From positions 930,001 through 994,000 of the forward strand of contig NZ_BAABWQ010000002.1 of the NCBI RefSeq assembly GCF_040370365.1: 64,000 nucleotides of DNA, in the 5' to 3' direction. The stretch comes from Shimia sp040370365 (lineage in GTDB: Bacteria; Pseudomonadota; Alphaproteobacteria; Rhodobacterales; Rhodobacteraceae). The notes below the pieces were generated by a model. The model had not been told where the DNA came from and searched no databases. It saw only the letters and a program-made list of their open reading frames with translations. Below are positions 26,808 through 36,732 of this stretch, one piece after another. The first letter of the stretch is position 1, and each line of letters begins with the position of its first letter. Position numbers and translations under genes: made by a program.

Positions 26808-27281
26808 ATGATCACGCAGCCCCTTTTGCTCACCACAGACTCGCACCAGAAAACCAGTGCTTTGGCCGTCTCGATTGGAAACACACTTCGTGCCGGCGAC
26901 GTGGTGTTACTAGAGGGGCCAATCGGTGCGGGCAAAACACACTTTGCGCGCAGCTTGATTCAATCTCAGCTTGAATCATTTGAGGATGTTCCCTCTCCAA
27001 CATTCACGTTGGTGCAGGTTTATGAAGGTATCCACGGGGAGATTTGGCACGCAGACCTTTATCGCCTTTCATCCCCTGACGAAGTGGTCGAACTCGGTTT
27101 GATGGATGCGTTTGAAGATGCCATTTGCCTGGTGGAGTGGCCCGATCGACTTGCCGATCTGGAACCCAAAGGCGCACTTAAGATCACCTTTTCCCTGACG
27201 CCTCAAGAAGATCAACGTGTCCTAAAATTCTCCGCCACCTCAGACCGGTGGACCTCGGTTCTGGACGCCGTGCACACATGA
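26808..27281 (+). CDS. tsaE: tRNA threonylcarbamoyladenosine biosynthesis ATPase TsaE
   Basis: TsaE is the small ATPase that works with TsaB and TsaD to form N6-threonylcarbamoyladenosine at position 37 of ANN-decoding tRNAs. Walker A is GPIGAGKT (about residues 39-46), and the family stretches SPTFTLVQVYEG and WHADLYRL are present. The length of 157 residues is normal. The ATG at 26808 is chosen over an upstream start that overlaps the DivL-like gene. Its stop overlaps the amgK start by four bases. Confidence 0.95.
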   Translation: MITQPLLLTTDSHQKTSALAVSIGNTLRAGDVVLLEGPIGAGKTHFARSLIQSQLESFEDVPSPTFTLVQVYEGIHGEIWHADLYRLSSPDEVVELGLMDAFEDAICLVEWPDRLADLEPKGALKITFSLTPQEDQRVLKFSATSDRWTSVLDAVHT

Positions 27282-28300
27282 CCCATCGCAGCACAGAACT
27301 TACCACATTTGTCACCGAGGCTGGCTGGGAGGGCGCGCGCCGGGTAAATTTGGCGGGGGATGCATCCAACCGTCGATACGAGCGACTGAATCATACAAAC
27401 GGTGCAAAAGCGGTGCTTATGGACGCGCCGACGCACACAAACACAAGCGTGCAGCCCTTTGTTGAAATCGCGCGTCACCTGACAGGTTTGGGCCTGTCTG
27501 CACCAAAAATTCTGCATCAGGATACCGACCGTGGATTGCTGCTGATCGAAGATCTGGGTGACGAATTGTTTGCTCGCAAGATCATCAGATCACCTGATCT
27601 GGAAGCGTGCCTTTATACCTCGGCAACGGACGTGCTGCTGACTCTTCAGAGTTTCCCGCCTCCGCGCAAACTTCCAAAAATGGACACACGGACGTTGGCA
27701 ACAATGACCGAACCTGCTTTCACATGGTACATGGGCGGTGTTGGTCTCCTGTCGGAACCCGCGCAATCGCGTTTCGTGGAGAGCTTTCAAACTGTCTTAG
27801 AACAACACCTATCGGCACCCGACGTATTGGTTTTGCGCGACTACCATGCGGAGAACCTCTTGTGGCTACCGGACAGACAGGGTGTGGCAAAGGTCGGACT
27901 GTTGGATTTTCAGGACGCATTGGTCGGACATAGAGCGTACGATTTGGTCTCTATGCTGCAAGACGCGCGCCGCGACGTTTCGCAAACGGTTGAAGCCGAA
28001 ATCAAAGCCTATTTTGTGGCTCAATCAGGCGCTGATCCTGAGAAGTTTGATGTCAGCTATCACCTGATTGGCGCACAAAGGAACCTGCGTATCTTGGGTA
28101 TTTTTGCGCGTCTATGTCTGCAGGAGGGCAAAACGCACTATGTTGATTTGATTCCGCGTGTGTATGGTTTGGTAATGCGCAACCTTGCCCATCCAATCCT
28201 ACAAGACGTCGCACGTATTCTTCACGACGAGTTACCCGCACCCACATCTGATATTCTCCAATCTCTGAAAGACAAATGCGCCACACACCCGACGCCGTAA
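27278..28300 (+). CDS. amgK: N-acetylmuramate/N-acetylglucosamine kinase AmgK
   Basis: AmgK phosphorylates the anomeric carbon of MurNAc or GlcNAc in a peptidoglycan recycling route that bypasses de novo UDP-MurNAc synthesis. The 340-residue protein has an aminoglycoside-phosphotransferase fold, with the catalytic-loop motif LRDYHAENLLW and the metal-binding DFQDAL downstream. Position between tsaE and murU is the conserved alphaproteobacterial arrangement and supports the specific name. The ATG overlaps the tsaE stop, and the 3' end overlaps murU by 25 bases. Confidence 0.9.
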   Translation: MTHRSTELTTFVTEAGWEGARRVNLAGDASNRRYERLNHTNGAKAVLMDAPTHTNTSVQPFVEIARHLTGLGLSAPKILHQDTDRGLLLIEDLGDELFARKIIRSPDLEACLYTSATDVLLTLQSFPPPRKLPKMDTRTLATMTEPAFTWYMGGVGLLSEPAQSRFVESFQTVLEQHLSAPDVLVLRDYHAENLLWLPDRQGVAKVGLLDFQDALVGHRAYDLVSMLQDARRDVSQTVEAEIKAYFVAQSGADPEKFDVSYHLIGAQRNLRILGIFARLCLQEGKTHYVDLIPRVYGLVMRNLAHPILQDVARILHDELPAPTSDILQSLKDKCATHPTP

Positions 28301-28968
28301 TGCTGTTTGCTGCCGGATTTGGCACCCGAATGGGCGCCTTGACCAAAGCGCGCCCTAAGCCACTGTTGTCAGTGGCCGGAAAACCGCTATTAGACCACGC
28401 CTTGGACCTGACAAACGCGGTAAAACCCACCAAAACTGTGGTCAACGCGCACTATAAACATAGCCAAATAGAACAGCACCTTGCCGAAAGAGATGTCTTT
28501 GTTTCTATTGAAACACCCAAGATTTTGGACACAGGGGGTGGCCTGCGACACGCCCTTCCGCACCTCGGTGATGGACCGGTTTATACGGGCAACACCGATG
28601 CGGTCTGGCACGGTCCCAATCCATTCGACATGCTCCGCACCGCTTGGCAACCAGAGATAATGGACGCGCTCCTGCTGTGTGTGCCTCGCGCCCAAGCCAT
28701 TGGATACACCCGCAACGGTGATTTCTTCATCGACGATGACGGCCGCCTCAACCGCGGGCCGGGTATGGTTTACACTGGGGTGCAAATTCTAAAAACGCAC
28801 GGCCTTTGCACCATTGATAAGAGCGTTTTTTCGCTGAACTTGCTGTGGGATAAAATGGACGCTGAGGGCCGTCTCTATGGGCTGACCTACCCCGGCACTT
28901 GGTGTGACGTCGGCACGCCCGAAGGTATCGGTTTGGCGGAGGCGATGCTGGATGAGCAAAATGTTTGA
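28276..28968 (+). CDS. murU: N-acetylmuramate alpha-1-phosphate uridylyltransferase MurU
   Basis: MurU transfers UMP to MurNAc-1-phosphate to give UDP-MurNAc and so completes the recycling branch started by AmgK. The 230-residue protein has the nucleotidyltransferase signature FAAGFGTRMGALTKARPKP at residues about 10-28, and metal-binding GNTDAVW further on. The length and the neighbouring amgK separate it from larger sugar-phosphate nucleotidylyltransferases. It overlaps amgK upstream and addB downstream. Confidence 0.92.
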   Translation: MRHTPDAVMLFAAGFGTRMGALTKARPKPLLSVAGKPLLDHALDLTNAVKPTKTVVNAHYKHSQIEQHLAERDVFVSIETPKILDTGGGLRHALPHLGDGPVYTGNTDAVWHGPNPFDMLRTAWQPEIMDALLLCVPRAQAIGYTRNGDFFIDDDGRLNRGPGMVYTGVQILKTHGLCTIDKSVFSLNLLWDKMDAEGRLYGLTYPGTWCDVGTPEGIGLAEAMLDEQNV

Positions 28969-31888
28969 TTTCACAACCGGCCCACGCGTCTTTGCACTCG
29001 CCCCCGGCGTCGATTTTCCCAAGGCGTTTGTGCACGGACTGCGTGAGCGCGTGTCAGATGACAAGCCACAAGACGTTGCCAAAATACAGGTCATCGTGAA
29101 CACAACACGTATGGCGCGACGGATAAAAAGGTTGTTTGACGATGGCCCCGCCACTCTCTTGCCACGCATTCAGGTGTTGGGAGGATTCGCCAACAACGAA
29201 ACCGCTGATCTGCCCGCTGCAACTTCTCCGATCCGTCAACGCTTTGAACTGATCCAGCTGGTCACCAGCCTCCTAGATCAACAGCCTGATCTGGCCGCGC
29301 GGGCCTCTGTCTATGATCTCGCAGACAGCCTCGCGGGGTTGTTTGACGAAATGGCCGGGGAGGGCGTGTCAGTTGATACGATCGAAACACTGGATGTCAC
29401 TGACCAATCCGGCCATTGGGCGCGGGCGCAATCATTTTTTGATATCGCACGCCAATTTCTGGAAAATCTCGACAGCCCACCCGGGCAAGAGGCCCGCCAA
29501 CGACGCGCCATTGAAACCATCATCAAGCGCTGGGAAGAACAGCCGCCACAGCAGCCTGTGATCCTCGCAGGGTCGACGGGCTCACGCGGAACAATGCAAT
29601 TGCTCATGCAGGCGATCGCACGCTTGCCTCAAGGTGCAATTGTTCTGCCGGGCTTTGACTTCGACATGCCGGCAACCACATGGGCCCACCTTGGGTCTGG
29701 ACTGGAAAGCGAAGACCACCCTCAATTTCGCTATCACGCCTTGATGCAAACGATGGACTTAACCTTATCGGACATCGCTCCCTGGCATAGCACGCCCGCG
29801 CCATCCACTGCTCGCAACAAGCTAGTTTCGCTTGCTCTGCGACCTGCCCCTGTAACGGATCAATGGCTTAGTGAAGGGCCAAATTTGGGGGATCTACTGC
29901 CTGCAACAGAAGGCATCACTTTGGTGGAAGCGACCACTCAGCGCGAAGAGGCTCTCACCATCGCCGCCCGTATGCGAAAGGCCACAGATGAAGGGCTGAC
30001 CTGCGCATTGATCACTCCAGATCGGATGCTGACGCGCCAGGTCACCGCCGCGCTAGATCGTTGGAACATATTGCCTGATGATTCCGCCGGCCAACCCTTG
30101 CAGCTCTCCCCACCGGGCCGGTTTTTGCGCCATGTTGTGGCTCTGTTTCACCAAGAATTAACGTCAGAGATGCTTCTGACGTTGCTCAAACATCCGCTCA
30201 CTCACAGCGAAACGGACCGTGGCGCGCACCTACGTTTCACCCGCGAATTGGAACTGCACCTGCGCCGCAAAGGCACCACCTATCCAAACTCAGAGTCGCT
30301 CACGTCATGGGCCGATGCCCACAAAGACGACATGGCCGCGTGGATGTCGTGGCTGACCTCCTGTTTCTGTGATCAGGAACGGCAGAAAGACGACATGTCG
30401 GCGCTGTTGAGCGCACACATCTTTCTCGCAGAATCTATTGCGCGCGGGTGTTCGTCCGAGGGCACGGGCGAGCTTTGGAAAGAAAGGGCAGGGCAGGCGG
30501 CAACTCGCGTGATTGCTGACATAACCGAGCACGCCCCAGTAGTGGGTGAAATCTCGGCAGTTGATTATGCAGACCTGTTTGGTGCCTTGTTGTCACGTGG
30601 TGAGGTGCGTGACCGCGATTCTGGCCACCCCAATATCCTGATTTGGGGCACCTTGGAGGCGCGTGTCCAAGGCGCCGATCTTGTGATCCTTGGTGGCTTG
30701 AATGAAGGCAGCTGGCCAGAGGCACCCAGTCCTGATCCTTGGCTCAACCGCAAAATGCGCCATGACGCTGGGCTGCTGTTGCCGGAGCGGCGCATAGGTC
30801 TTGCCGCCCATGACTTTCAACAAGCCGTCGGCGCCCCCGAAGTCTGGATCACCCGCTCAGTGCGATCTGATGAAGCGGAAACCGTGCCTTCGCGTTGGAT
30901 CAATCGCATGATAAACCTTCTGGATGGACTACCAGAGCAAAATGGACCGGAAGCGCTCGCTGCCATGCGAGGGCGCGCACAAATCTGGCTCAATGACGTG
31001 CGCTCACTAGAAACCGTGTTGCCGACACCCGCCGCCCCGCGTCCATCTCCCATACCTCCAGCCGAAGCCCGCCCGCGCCAGCTCTCGGTCACCGAAATCA
31101 AGCGCCTGATCCGCGACCCTTATGCGATCTATGCCAAACACGTGTTGAAACTGCGCCCTCTGGATCCGTTGATGCGCACACCCGATGCCTTGCTACGTGG
31201 CATCATTGTGCATGATGTGCTCGAACAACTTATCAAAAGCAATCGCGACCATGATGTCCCCGTCACACGTGAACGTCTTTTGGAGATATCAGAGACTGTT
31301 TTGGCCCAAAACGTGCCATGGGCGACTGCACGAGTCCTCTGGATGGCGCGGCTATCCCGTGTGGCGGATCACTTTGTCGAAGGGGAAAAACGTCGTCGGA
31401 GCCGAGGCGCACCCCTCAAGTTTGAGGCCAGCACAAAGGCCAACATTCAAGAACTTGGCTTTACTCTCACTGCTAAGGCCGACCGGATTGATCGCACTCC
31501 CGAAGGTGATTTGATCCTGTATGACTACAAAACCGGTGCACCGCCTTCACGCGATGAACAGATCTTCTTTGACAAGCAACTCTTGCTCGAGGCCGCGATG
31601 GCGGAGCAGAATGGTTTTGAGGACGTTGGCCCCGCCCATGTTGCGGCTGCCATCTATATTGGACTTGGGTCTTCCCCAAAGGATCAGCCCGCACCGCTAT
31701 CAGAGACACCCACCACTCAGGTCTGGGAAGAATTCTCCAAACTGATCGCACAGTATTTGGAAGAGGGCAAAGGGTTCACCTCGCGCCGCGCCATGCAGTC
31801 TGAGCGCGACGAAGGCGACTTTGACCAGCTCGCCCGATTTGGCGAATGGGACGCAACCGATGAGTCCACCCCGCAGGCTTTGTCATGA
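28952..31888 (+). CDS. addB: Double-strand break repair protein AddB
   Basis: AddB is the second large subunit of the AddAB helicase-nuclease, the alphaproteobacterial counterpart of RecBCD, which resects DNA ends for RecA. The 978-residue protein has a degenerate helicase-like N-terminal half. A C-terminal PD-(D/E)XK nuclease domain begins near LSVTEIKRLIRDPYAIYA, with an intact ILYDYKTG active-site strand. The start at 28952 (MSKMFDFTTG) overlaps the end of murU; an ATG nine bases on is also possible. The stop overlaps the addA start by four bases. Confidence 0.95.
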   Translation: MSKMFDFTTGPRVFALAPGVDFPKAFVHGLRERVSDDKPQDVAKIQVIVNTTRMARRIKRLFDDGPATLLPRIQVLGGFANNETADLPAATSPIRQRFELIQLVTSLLDQQPDLAARASVYDLADSLAGLFDEMAGEGVSVDTIETLDVTDQSGHWARAQSFFDIARQFLENLDSPPGQEARQRRAIETIIKRWEEQPPQQPVILAGSTGSRGTMQLLMQAIARLPQGAIVLPGFDFDMPATTWAHLGSGLESEDHPQFRYHALMQTMDLTLSDIAPWHSTPAPSTARNKLVSLALRPAPVTDQWLSEGPNLGDLLPATEGITLVEATTQREEALTIAARMRKATDEGLTCALITPDRMLTRQVTAALDRWNILPDDSAGQPLQLSPPGRFLRHVVALFHQELTSEMLLTLLKHPLTHSETDRGAHLRFTRELELHLRRKGTTYPNSESLTSWADAHKDDMAAWMSWLTSCFCDQERQKDDMSALLSAHIFLAESIARGCSSEGTGELWKERAGQAATRVIADITEHAPVVGEISAVDYADLFGALLSRGEVRDRDSGHPNILIWGTLEARVQGADLVILGGLNEGSWPEAPSPDPWLNRKMRHDAGLLLPERRIGLAAHDFQQAVGAPEVWITRSVRSDEAETVPSRWINRMINLLDGLPEQNGPEALAAMRGRAQIWLNDVRSLETVLPTPAAPRPSPIPPAEARPRQLSVTEIKRLIRDPYAIYAKHVLKLRPLDPLMRTPDALLRGIIVHDVLEQLIKSNRDHDVPVTRERLLEISETVLAQNVPWATARVLWMARLSRVADHFVEGEKRRRSRGAPLKFEASTKANIQELGFTLTAKADRIDRTPEGDLILYDYKTGAPPSRDEQIFFDKQLLLEAAMAEQNGFEDVGPAHVAAAIYIGLGSSPKDQPAPLSETPTTQVWEEFSKLIAQYLEEGKGFTSRRAMQSERDEGDFDQLARFGEWDATDESTPQALS

Positions 31889-34800
31889 CCCAGACCATAA
31901 ATGACGCCACCCGACGGCAGATCAGCGCCGCACGACCAGACGCCAGCACTTGGCTGTCGGCCAACGCCGGGTCTGGCAAGACTCGCGTACTGACTGACCG
32001 CGTTGCACGCTTGCTGCTTGAGGGCGTTCTGCCCCAGCACATTCTCTGCCTCACTTACACCAAAGCCGCCGCCTCTGAGATGCAAAACCGTCTGTTCAAG
32101 CGGCTCGGCAGCTGGGCGATGAAAAGCGACGAAGACTTGGCGCTTGAACTGGCAGAGCTTGGTGTTGCCGGCGAATCTGCACCCGAAGACCTGCGTCAGG
32201 CCCGCACTTTGTTTGCGCGTGCCATTGAAACACCCGGTGGTTTGAAAATCCAAACCATTCACTCTTTCTGCTCCTCGTTGCTGCGTCGTTTCCCATTGGA
32301 AGCCGGCGTATCTCCATTGTTTTCGGAGATGGAAGACCGTGGTGCTGCCTTGTTGCGCGAAGACATTGTGGAACAAATGGCCCAGGGCACCGATGCCCCG
32401 CTGCTCCAAGATCTTGCGCGGTATTTCACAGGGGCAGACCTTGGCGATCTGACCGTCGACATAACCCGCAACGCAGATCGACTACGGCAAGGGAAAGACT
32501 TTGATGCATTGGCACAGATGTTAGACCTGCCTGCAGGCTACACCAGCGCTCAAGTGTTAAATGACGTTTTCCTAGGCGGCGAACTGGAGCTGATCCGAAA
32601 TCTGGTCACGATACTGCGCACCGGCGGCACAACGGACAACCGCGCCGCTGACAAACTCGCTTTGATCGCCGCGCCTGACGGATTTGCACTCGACATTCTG
32701 GAATCGGTTCTGCTGAACGGAAAGGCGGCGAAATCTCCCTTTTCGGCCAAGTTAGAGACCTTTCCGACCAAAAAACTGCGCACCAACCATCCCGATATTA
32801 TGGATCAGCTGCAACCGCTCATGCTGCGGGTCGAAGACACACGACCCCGACGGCTTGCCCTGCAAGCAGCAGAACGCAGCGCGGCATTGCATGCTTTCGC
32901 AGCACGTTTTCTTGTGCTCTATGAGAGCGCCAAACAGAAACGCGGCTGGTTGGATTTTGACGATCTGATCCTGCGGGCCCGAAATCTTTTGAACGAACCA
33001 GCTGTTGCCGAGTGGGTTCTCTATCGACTGGACGGTGGAATCGACCACATCCTTGTGGACGAAGCTCAAGACACCAGTCCTGTGCAATGGCAGGTGATCG
33101 AACGTCTGGCCCAAGAATTCACCTCCGGTTCAGGCGCACGCAGCGATATCACCCGCACGATTTTTGTGGTGGGAGATCAAAAACAGTCAATTTACAGTTT
33201 TCAGGGTGCGGACCCCGCAGAATTTGACCGCATGCGCGAAGAATTTGCGAACCGTTTGGAACCAACGGGCAACCACCTCCAGAACCTCAGCCTAGAATAC
33301 TCTTTTCGCTCTTCTCCTGCCGTTCTCAATTTGGTGGACAAGTGTTTTGAAAATCACGCTGAAGCAGGGTTTCCAACCGGCAACCGCCACATCGCCTTTA
33401 ACAGTGACATGCCAGGTCGGGTTGATCTTTGGCCCGTAGTGGAGCCTGTGACCAAAGCTGAGAAAGATGATTGGTTTGATCCCGTTGACCGCTTGGGAGA
33501 CACCCACCACACCGTGATCCTTGCGGAACGTGTTGCGCGCCAAATCAAACGCATGATTGCGCAAGACACAATTGCAGACACGCGCGGGTCAGACGGCAAG
33601 TTTCAACAACGGCCCATAGAGCCAGGAGATTTTCTGATCCTCGTGCAGCGCCGATCCGATCTGTTTCACGAGATCATCCGCGCTTGCAAGCTGCAGGGGT
33701 TGCCAATTGCTGGTGCAGACCGCTTGAAGGTCGGTGGTGAAATGGCAGTGCGCGACCTTGGCGCGCTTTTGTCATTCCTTGCCACGCCTGAAGATGATCT
33801 ATCTCTGGCCACCATACTGCGCTCACCGATCTTTGGCTGGTCCGAACAGGCATTGTTTGACCTCGCCCATCGCCGTCCGGCCAAATCCTATCTATGGGCT
33901 GCGTTACGCGACCGGGCAGACGAATTTGAGCGCACTATGGCTGTTCTAAATGATATGCGCAGCCAAACAGACTTTCTGCGCCCCTACGATCTGATCGAGC
34001 GCATTCTGACCCGCCATAGCGGCCGCAATGCTTTCTTGTCCCGCCTTGGGGCTGAGGCGGAAGATGGTATCAACGCCTTGCTGTCTCAGGCCTTGGCTTA
34101 TGAACAATCTTCCGTTCCCTCCCTCACTGGTTTCTTGCAGTGGATGGAAACCGATGATCTGGAAATCAAACGCCAGATGGACAGCGCCACCAACCGTATT
34201 CGGGTGATGACAGTGCATGGGTCCAAAGGGCTTGAAGCGCCAATTGTGATCATGCCCGACACCGGCAAACGTCTTATCAAGACCGACGCGCCGATTGTTC
34301 CGATTGACGTCACCGCTTTGTGGAACATGCCCGCCGACGCCGCACCCGCGCGATTGGCAGAAGCCCGCAGTCTTTTGGCAGACGCACAAACCGCTGAACG
34401 GTTGCGTCTGCTTTATGTGGCAATGACGCGAGCAGAAAAATGGCTCATCGTTGCAGGCGCGGGAGACCTCGGCAAAGACGGCAACAGTTGGTATGACATC
34501 GTACGTGGGGCAATGGTCGCATCTGGCGCGGCACCGTTTCAATTTGACGGAGGTGAGGGACTGCATCTCAAACACGGTGATTGGGCTGGAACAGTTACTG
34601 AACGTGACAAATCTCCATCCGAACCCACGACAAACGTCCCCGCGTTCCTAACGACACCAGCCGTCGATCCAACACCTGTTCCCACCGCGCTGAGCCCCTC
34701 TGATCTTGGCGGAGCCAAAGCGTTGCCAGGCGATCAAGGGTTGGATCAAGACGCCGCCATGCAAAGGGGCACGTGGCTGCACCTGTTGCTCGAACACCTG

Positions 34801-35283
34801 CCATTACATCCGCAAGACCGCTGGCAACAGATCGCCGAAAGTCTTCTGCAAGACGATCTGCCAATCATGGCCAAAGGCCAGCTGGCAGATCTGCTCAAAG
34901 AGGCTCGCGCCAATCTTACCTCGGGGAACCTGTCATGGTTGTTTTCCTCAGAAGCACTTGCCGAAGTCCCCGTCACGGCCATGCTTGGGCAGCATCGTAT
35001 GCATGGTGTTGTTGACCGCCTTGTGGTCACCGACACCGACGTCTGGGCGGTGGATTTTAAGACCAATGCCTTGGTGCCAGCATCACCCCATCAAACTCCA
35101 GAAGGGCTTTTGCGGCAAATGGGCGCTTATGCACATGCTTTGGCTCAGATTTTTCCCGACCAACCCATTCGGCTCGCCATCTTGTGGACTGCCAAAGCTG
35201 AGTTCATGGAGTTGCCACACGATCTTGTGACAAATTCTCTAGCCGCCACAGGATATCTTGACGATCGGCCCCCGCAAACCTAG
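31885..35283 (+). CDS. addA: Double-strand break repair helicase AddA
   Basis: AddA is the UvrD-type (SF1) helicase and nuclease subunit of AddAB. The 1132-residue protein begins with Walker A in SANAGSGKTRVLTDRVA (about residues 26-42). It then shows LVDEAQDTSPVQW (Walker B), the QSIYSFQGADP motif and RVMTVHGSKGLEAP. The C-terminal nuclease domain has VWAVDFKTN. Both AddA and AddB therefore keep nuclease centres. The gene is coupled to addB by an ATGA overlap and is followed after 47 bases by trxA. Confidence 0.97.
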   Translation: MTQTINDATRRQISAARPDASTWLSANAGSGKTRVLTDRVARLLLEGVLPQHILCLTYTKAAASEMQNRLFKRLGSWAMKSDEDLALELAELGVAGESAPEDLRQARTLFARAIETPGGLKIQTIHSFCSSLLRRFPLEAGVSPLFSEMEDRGAALLREDIVEQMAQGTDAPLLQDLARYFTGADLGDLTVDITRNADRLRQGKDFDALAQMLDLPAGYTSAQVLNDVFLGGELELIRNLVTILRTGGTTDNRAADKLALIAAPDGFALDILESVLLNGKAAKSPFSAKLETFPTKKLRTNHPDIMDQLQPLMLRVEDTRPRRLALQAAERSAALHAFAARFLVLYESAKQKRGWLDFDDLILRARNLLNEPAVAEWVLYRLDGGIDHILVDEAQDTSPVQWQVIERLAQEFTSGSGARSDITRTIFVVGDQKQSIYSFQGADPAEFDRMREEFANRLEPTGNHLQNLSLEYSFRSSPAVLNLVDKCFENHAEAGFPTGNRHIAFNSDMPGRVDLWPVVEPVTKAEKDDWFDPVDRLGDTHHTVILAERVARQIKRMIAQDTIADTRGSDGKFQQRPIEPGDFLILVQRRSDLFHEIIRACKLQGLPIAGADRLKVGGEMAVRDLGALLSFLATPEDDLSLATILRSPIFGWSEQALFDLAHRRPAKSYLWAALRDRADEFERTMAVLNDMRSQTDFLRPYDLIERILTRHSGRNAFLSRLGAEAEDGINALLSQALAYEQSSVPSLTGFLQWMETDDLEIKRQMDSATNRIRVMTVHGSKGLEAPIVIMPDTGKRLIKTDAPIVPIDVTALWNMPADAAPARLAEARSLLADAQTAERLRLLYVAMTRAEKWLIVAGAGDLGKDGNSWYDIVRGAMVASGAAPFQFDGGEGLHLKHGDWAGTVTERDKSPSEPTTNVPAFLTTPAVDPTPVPTALSPSDLGGAKALPGDQGLDQDAAMQRGTWLHLLLEHLPLHPQDRWQQIAESLLQDDLPIMAKGQLADLLKEARANLTSGNLSWLFSSEALAEVPVTAMLGQHRMHGVVDRLVVTDTDVWAVDFKTNALVPASPHQTPEGLLRQMGAYAHALAQIFPDQPIRLAILWTAKAEFMELPHDLVTNSLAATGYLDDRPPQT

Positions 35284-35330
35284 GTTCCATCAACCAAGAC
35301 TTATCGCTTTTCCCCTTTAGGAGACCTCCA

Positions 35331-35651
35331 ATGGCAACCGTCGCTGTCACCGATGCCACTTTTGACGAAGAAGTAAAAAACGCCGACGTACCCGTCGTCG
35401 TGGATTTCTGGGCCGAATGGTGTGGCCCCTGTAAACAAATCGGCCCAGCGCTCGAAGAGCTCTCCGCCGAACTCGATGGCAAAATCAAAATTGCCAAAGT
35501 CGACGTGGACTCCAACCCGGGCGCAGCCGCTGCTCTGGGCGTGCGCGGCATTCCTGCGCTGTTCATTTTCAAAGACGGTCAGGTGATTTCCAACCGCGCA
35601 GGCGCAGCCCCAAAAGCCGCTTTGCAAAGCTGGATCGAAGATTCCATCTGA
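35331..35651 (+). CDS. trxA: Thioredoxin
   Basis: This 106-residue protein is the classical cytoplasmic disulfide reductase. The active site is Trp30-Cys-Gly-Pro-Cys34-Lys, and the cis-proline segment GIPALFIFKDG is present. AGGAGA precedes the start at a good distance. It closes the long operon from the DivL-like gene to addA and is followed by a strong terminator. The position after addA is common in alphaproteobacteria. Confidence 0.98.
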   Translation: MATVAVTDATFDEEVKNADVPVVVDFWAEWCGPCKQIGPALEELSAELDGKIKIAKVDVDSNPGAAAALGVRGIPALFIFKDGQVISNRAGAAPKAALQSWIEDSI

Positions 35652-35671
35652 TCTTGTCTTAATCTCTTCAC

Positions 35672-35699
35672 AAAGGCGCTCCTTTGGGGCGCCTTTTTT
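35672..35699 (+). terminator. Intrinsic terminator after trxA
   Basis: A stem of up to 11 bp (AAAGGCGCTCC 35672-35682 with GGGGCGCCTTT 35686-35696, one T-G pair) with a TTT loop runs into a TTTTTT tract. It starts 21 bases after the trxA stop and also lies 13 bases beyond the stop of the convergent gene at 35712. Confidence 0.88.
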
Positions 35700-35711
35700 G
35701 ATCCGACGTCC

Positions 35712-36620
35712 TTATCCGACAGGCCAGCCCAAACGAAGCAGCCGCGCACGAATAATGTCGTCTGCTTCCGGACGCCCCGCATTGATCGACATGTTCTGTA
35801 AGAACCACCACAGATACGCAGGATAAGGTGGCTTCATCTCTCGCACCTGAGCAAAAGCCCCCTCTACGCCGAGTTGATGCACGTTCGCCGCAATGTGATG
35901 AAAATCGATCCGCCCAAACAGAACACATGGCTTTTTGAAGAAGAACCCCGCAAAGGCAACGCTGGAATTCATGCTCACAACATAGGCGCAGCGCGGCAGA
36001 AGTCTTTCCATGCCGCCAACCTGCACCTTCAGCCTTGGGTATTCCTCGGTGAGCCGTCTCAAAACCTCTTGTTCCTGCTCGGTGTAGATCTCTCCGGGAT
36101 GCAAAGTGGCCACAACATTGCGCTCCGGTTCCTGCGCCAACACATGCCCCAACATCTCAATTGGACTACAGCTTTGAAACGAGCGCTGCTCCAAAAGACG
36201 CCCCTGTAGCGGAACATACACAAATGACCCTTTGCGAACGTCGTTGATCGCATCCCCATACAACCGACGCCGCCACGCCTGAAAAAACTTGCGCGCCTCT
36301 TGTTCGTCGATGTCTCTGCTCTCAAACGCTGTCTCCGCGACCTCCCAATGCCAACGCTCATTTGTGCGCTCAATGTGCCAGAACGGGTAGTAGTACGCCC
36401 GCCGCAAGGTCACAGAATTGCGCACAAAAGGATCTCGCATGAAGAACAACGAGTACCCCCCTTTCCGTGGGTCTGCGGTCTCAGGCGCCTCAAACATCAC
36501 CTCCAGCCCTGCGCTTTCCAAAACACGGGCCACTTTGTTGATAAAGTTGTGCTCTCCAACCTCAGCCCTTTGCCGAAGCTCCAGAGGTAAGTAAAACCGG
36601 GCAGACGTATCCTTGCTCAT
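35712..36620 (-). CDS. Orphan KpsC/KpsS-like (capsule synthesis type) glycosyltransferase-like protein
   Basis: The 302-residue protein is not a family I can name with certainty. Its C-terminal half resembles capsule polysaccharide Kdo-transferases (PF05159): VYVPLQGRL, a VATLHPGE segment like the family's KxHP motif, and VSMNSSVAFAGFFFKKPCVLFGR like the conserved NSSVGFEAL-GKPV region. The N-terminal half has a distinctive RRAYYYPFWHIERTNERWHWE stretch (key part YYPFWHIERTNERW). There is no signal peptide or membrane segment. It stands alone between trxA and hslV, with no other surface polysaccharide gene in the window. A role in envelope glycan synthesis is an inference. Confidence 0.6.
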   Translation of the reverse strand: MSKDTSARFYLPLELRQRAEVGEHNFINKVARVLESAGLEVMFEAPETADPRKGGYSLFFMRDPFVRNSVTLRRAYYYPFWHIERTNERWHWEVAETAFESRDIDEQEARKFFQAWRRRLYGDAINDVRKGSFVYVPLQGRLLEQRSFQSCSPIEMLGHVLAQEPERNVVATLHPGEIYTEQEQEVLRRLTEEYPRLKVQVGGMERLLPRCAYVVSMNSSVAFAGFFFKKPCVLFGRIDFHHIAANVHQLGVEGAFAQVREMKPPYPAYLWWFLQNMSINAGRPEADDIIRARLLRLGWPVG

Positions 36621-36678
36621 GGCGCGACGCTATGCGCTGGATATCGTACGAGCAACCCCACGCAGACGGTCGCGGCCC

Positions 36679-36706
36679 TTGTGCACGCCCATCCACAGGC
36701 TCATAT
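36679..36706 (+). promoter_or_regulatory. RpoH-like heat-shock promoter of hslV
   Basis: TTG at 36679-36681 (in CCTTG) is followed after 18 bases by CTCATAT (36700-36706). This matches six of seven positions of the C-Y-T-A-T-N-T element of alphaproteobacterial RpoH promoters. The predicted transcript start is about 20 bases before the hslV start codon, leaving room for AGAGGAGA. HslV is a classic heat-shock gene, which fits, but a single site is weak evidence. Confidence 0.42.
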
Positions 36707-36732
36707 AGGGCGCAGACAAAGAGGAGATTTTC

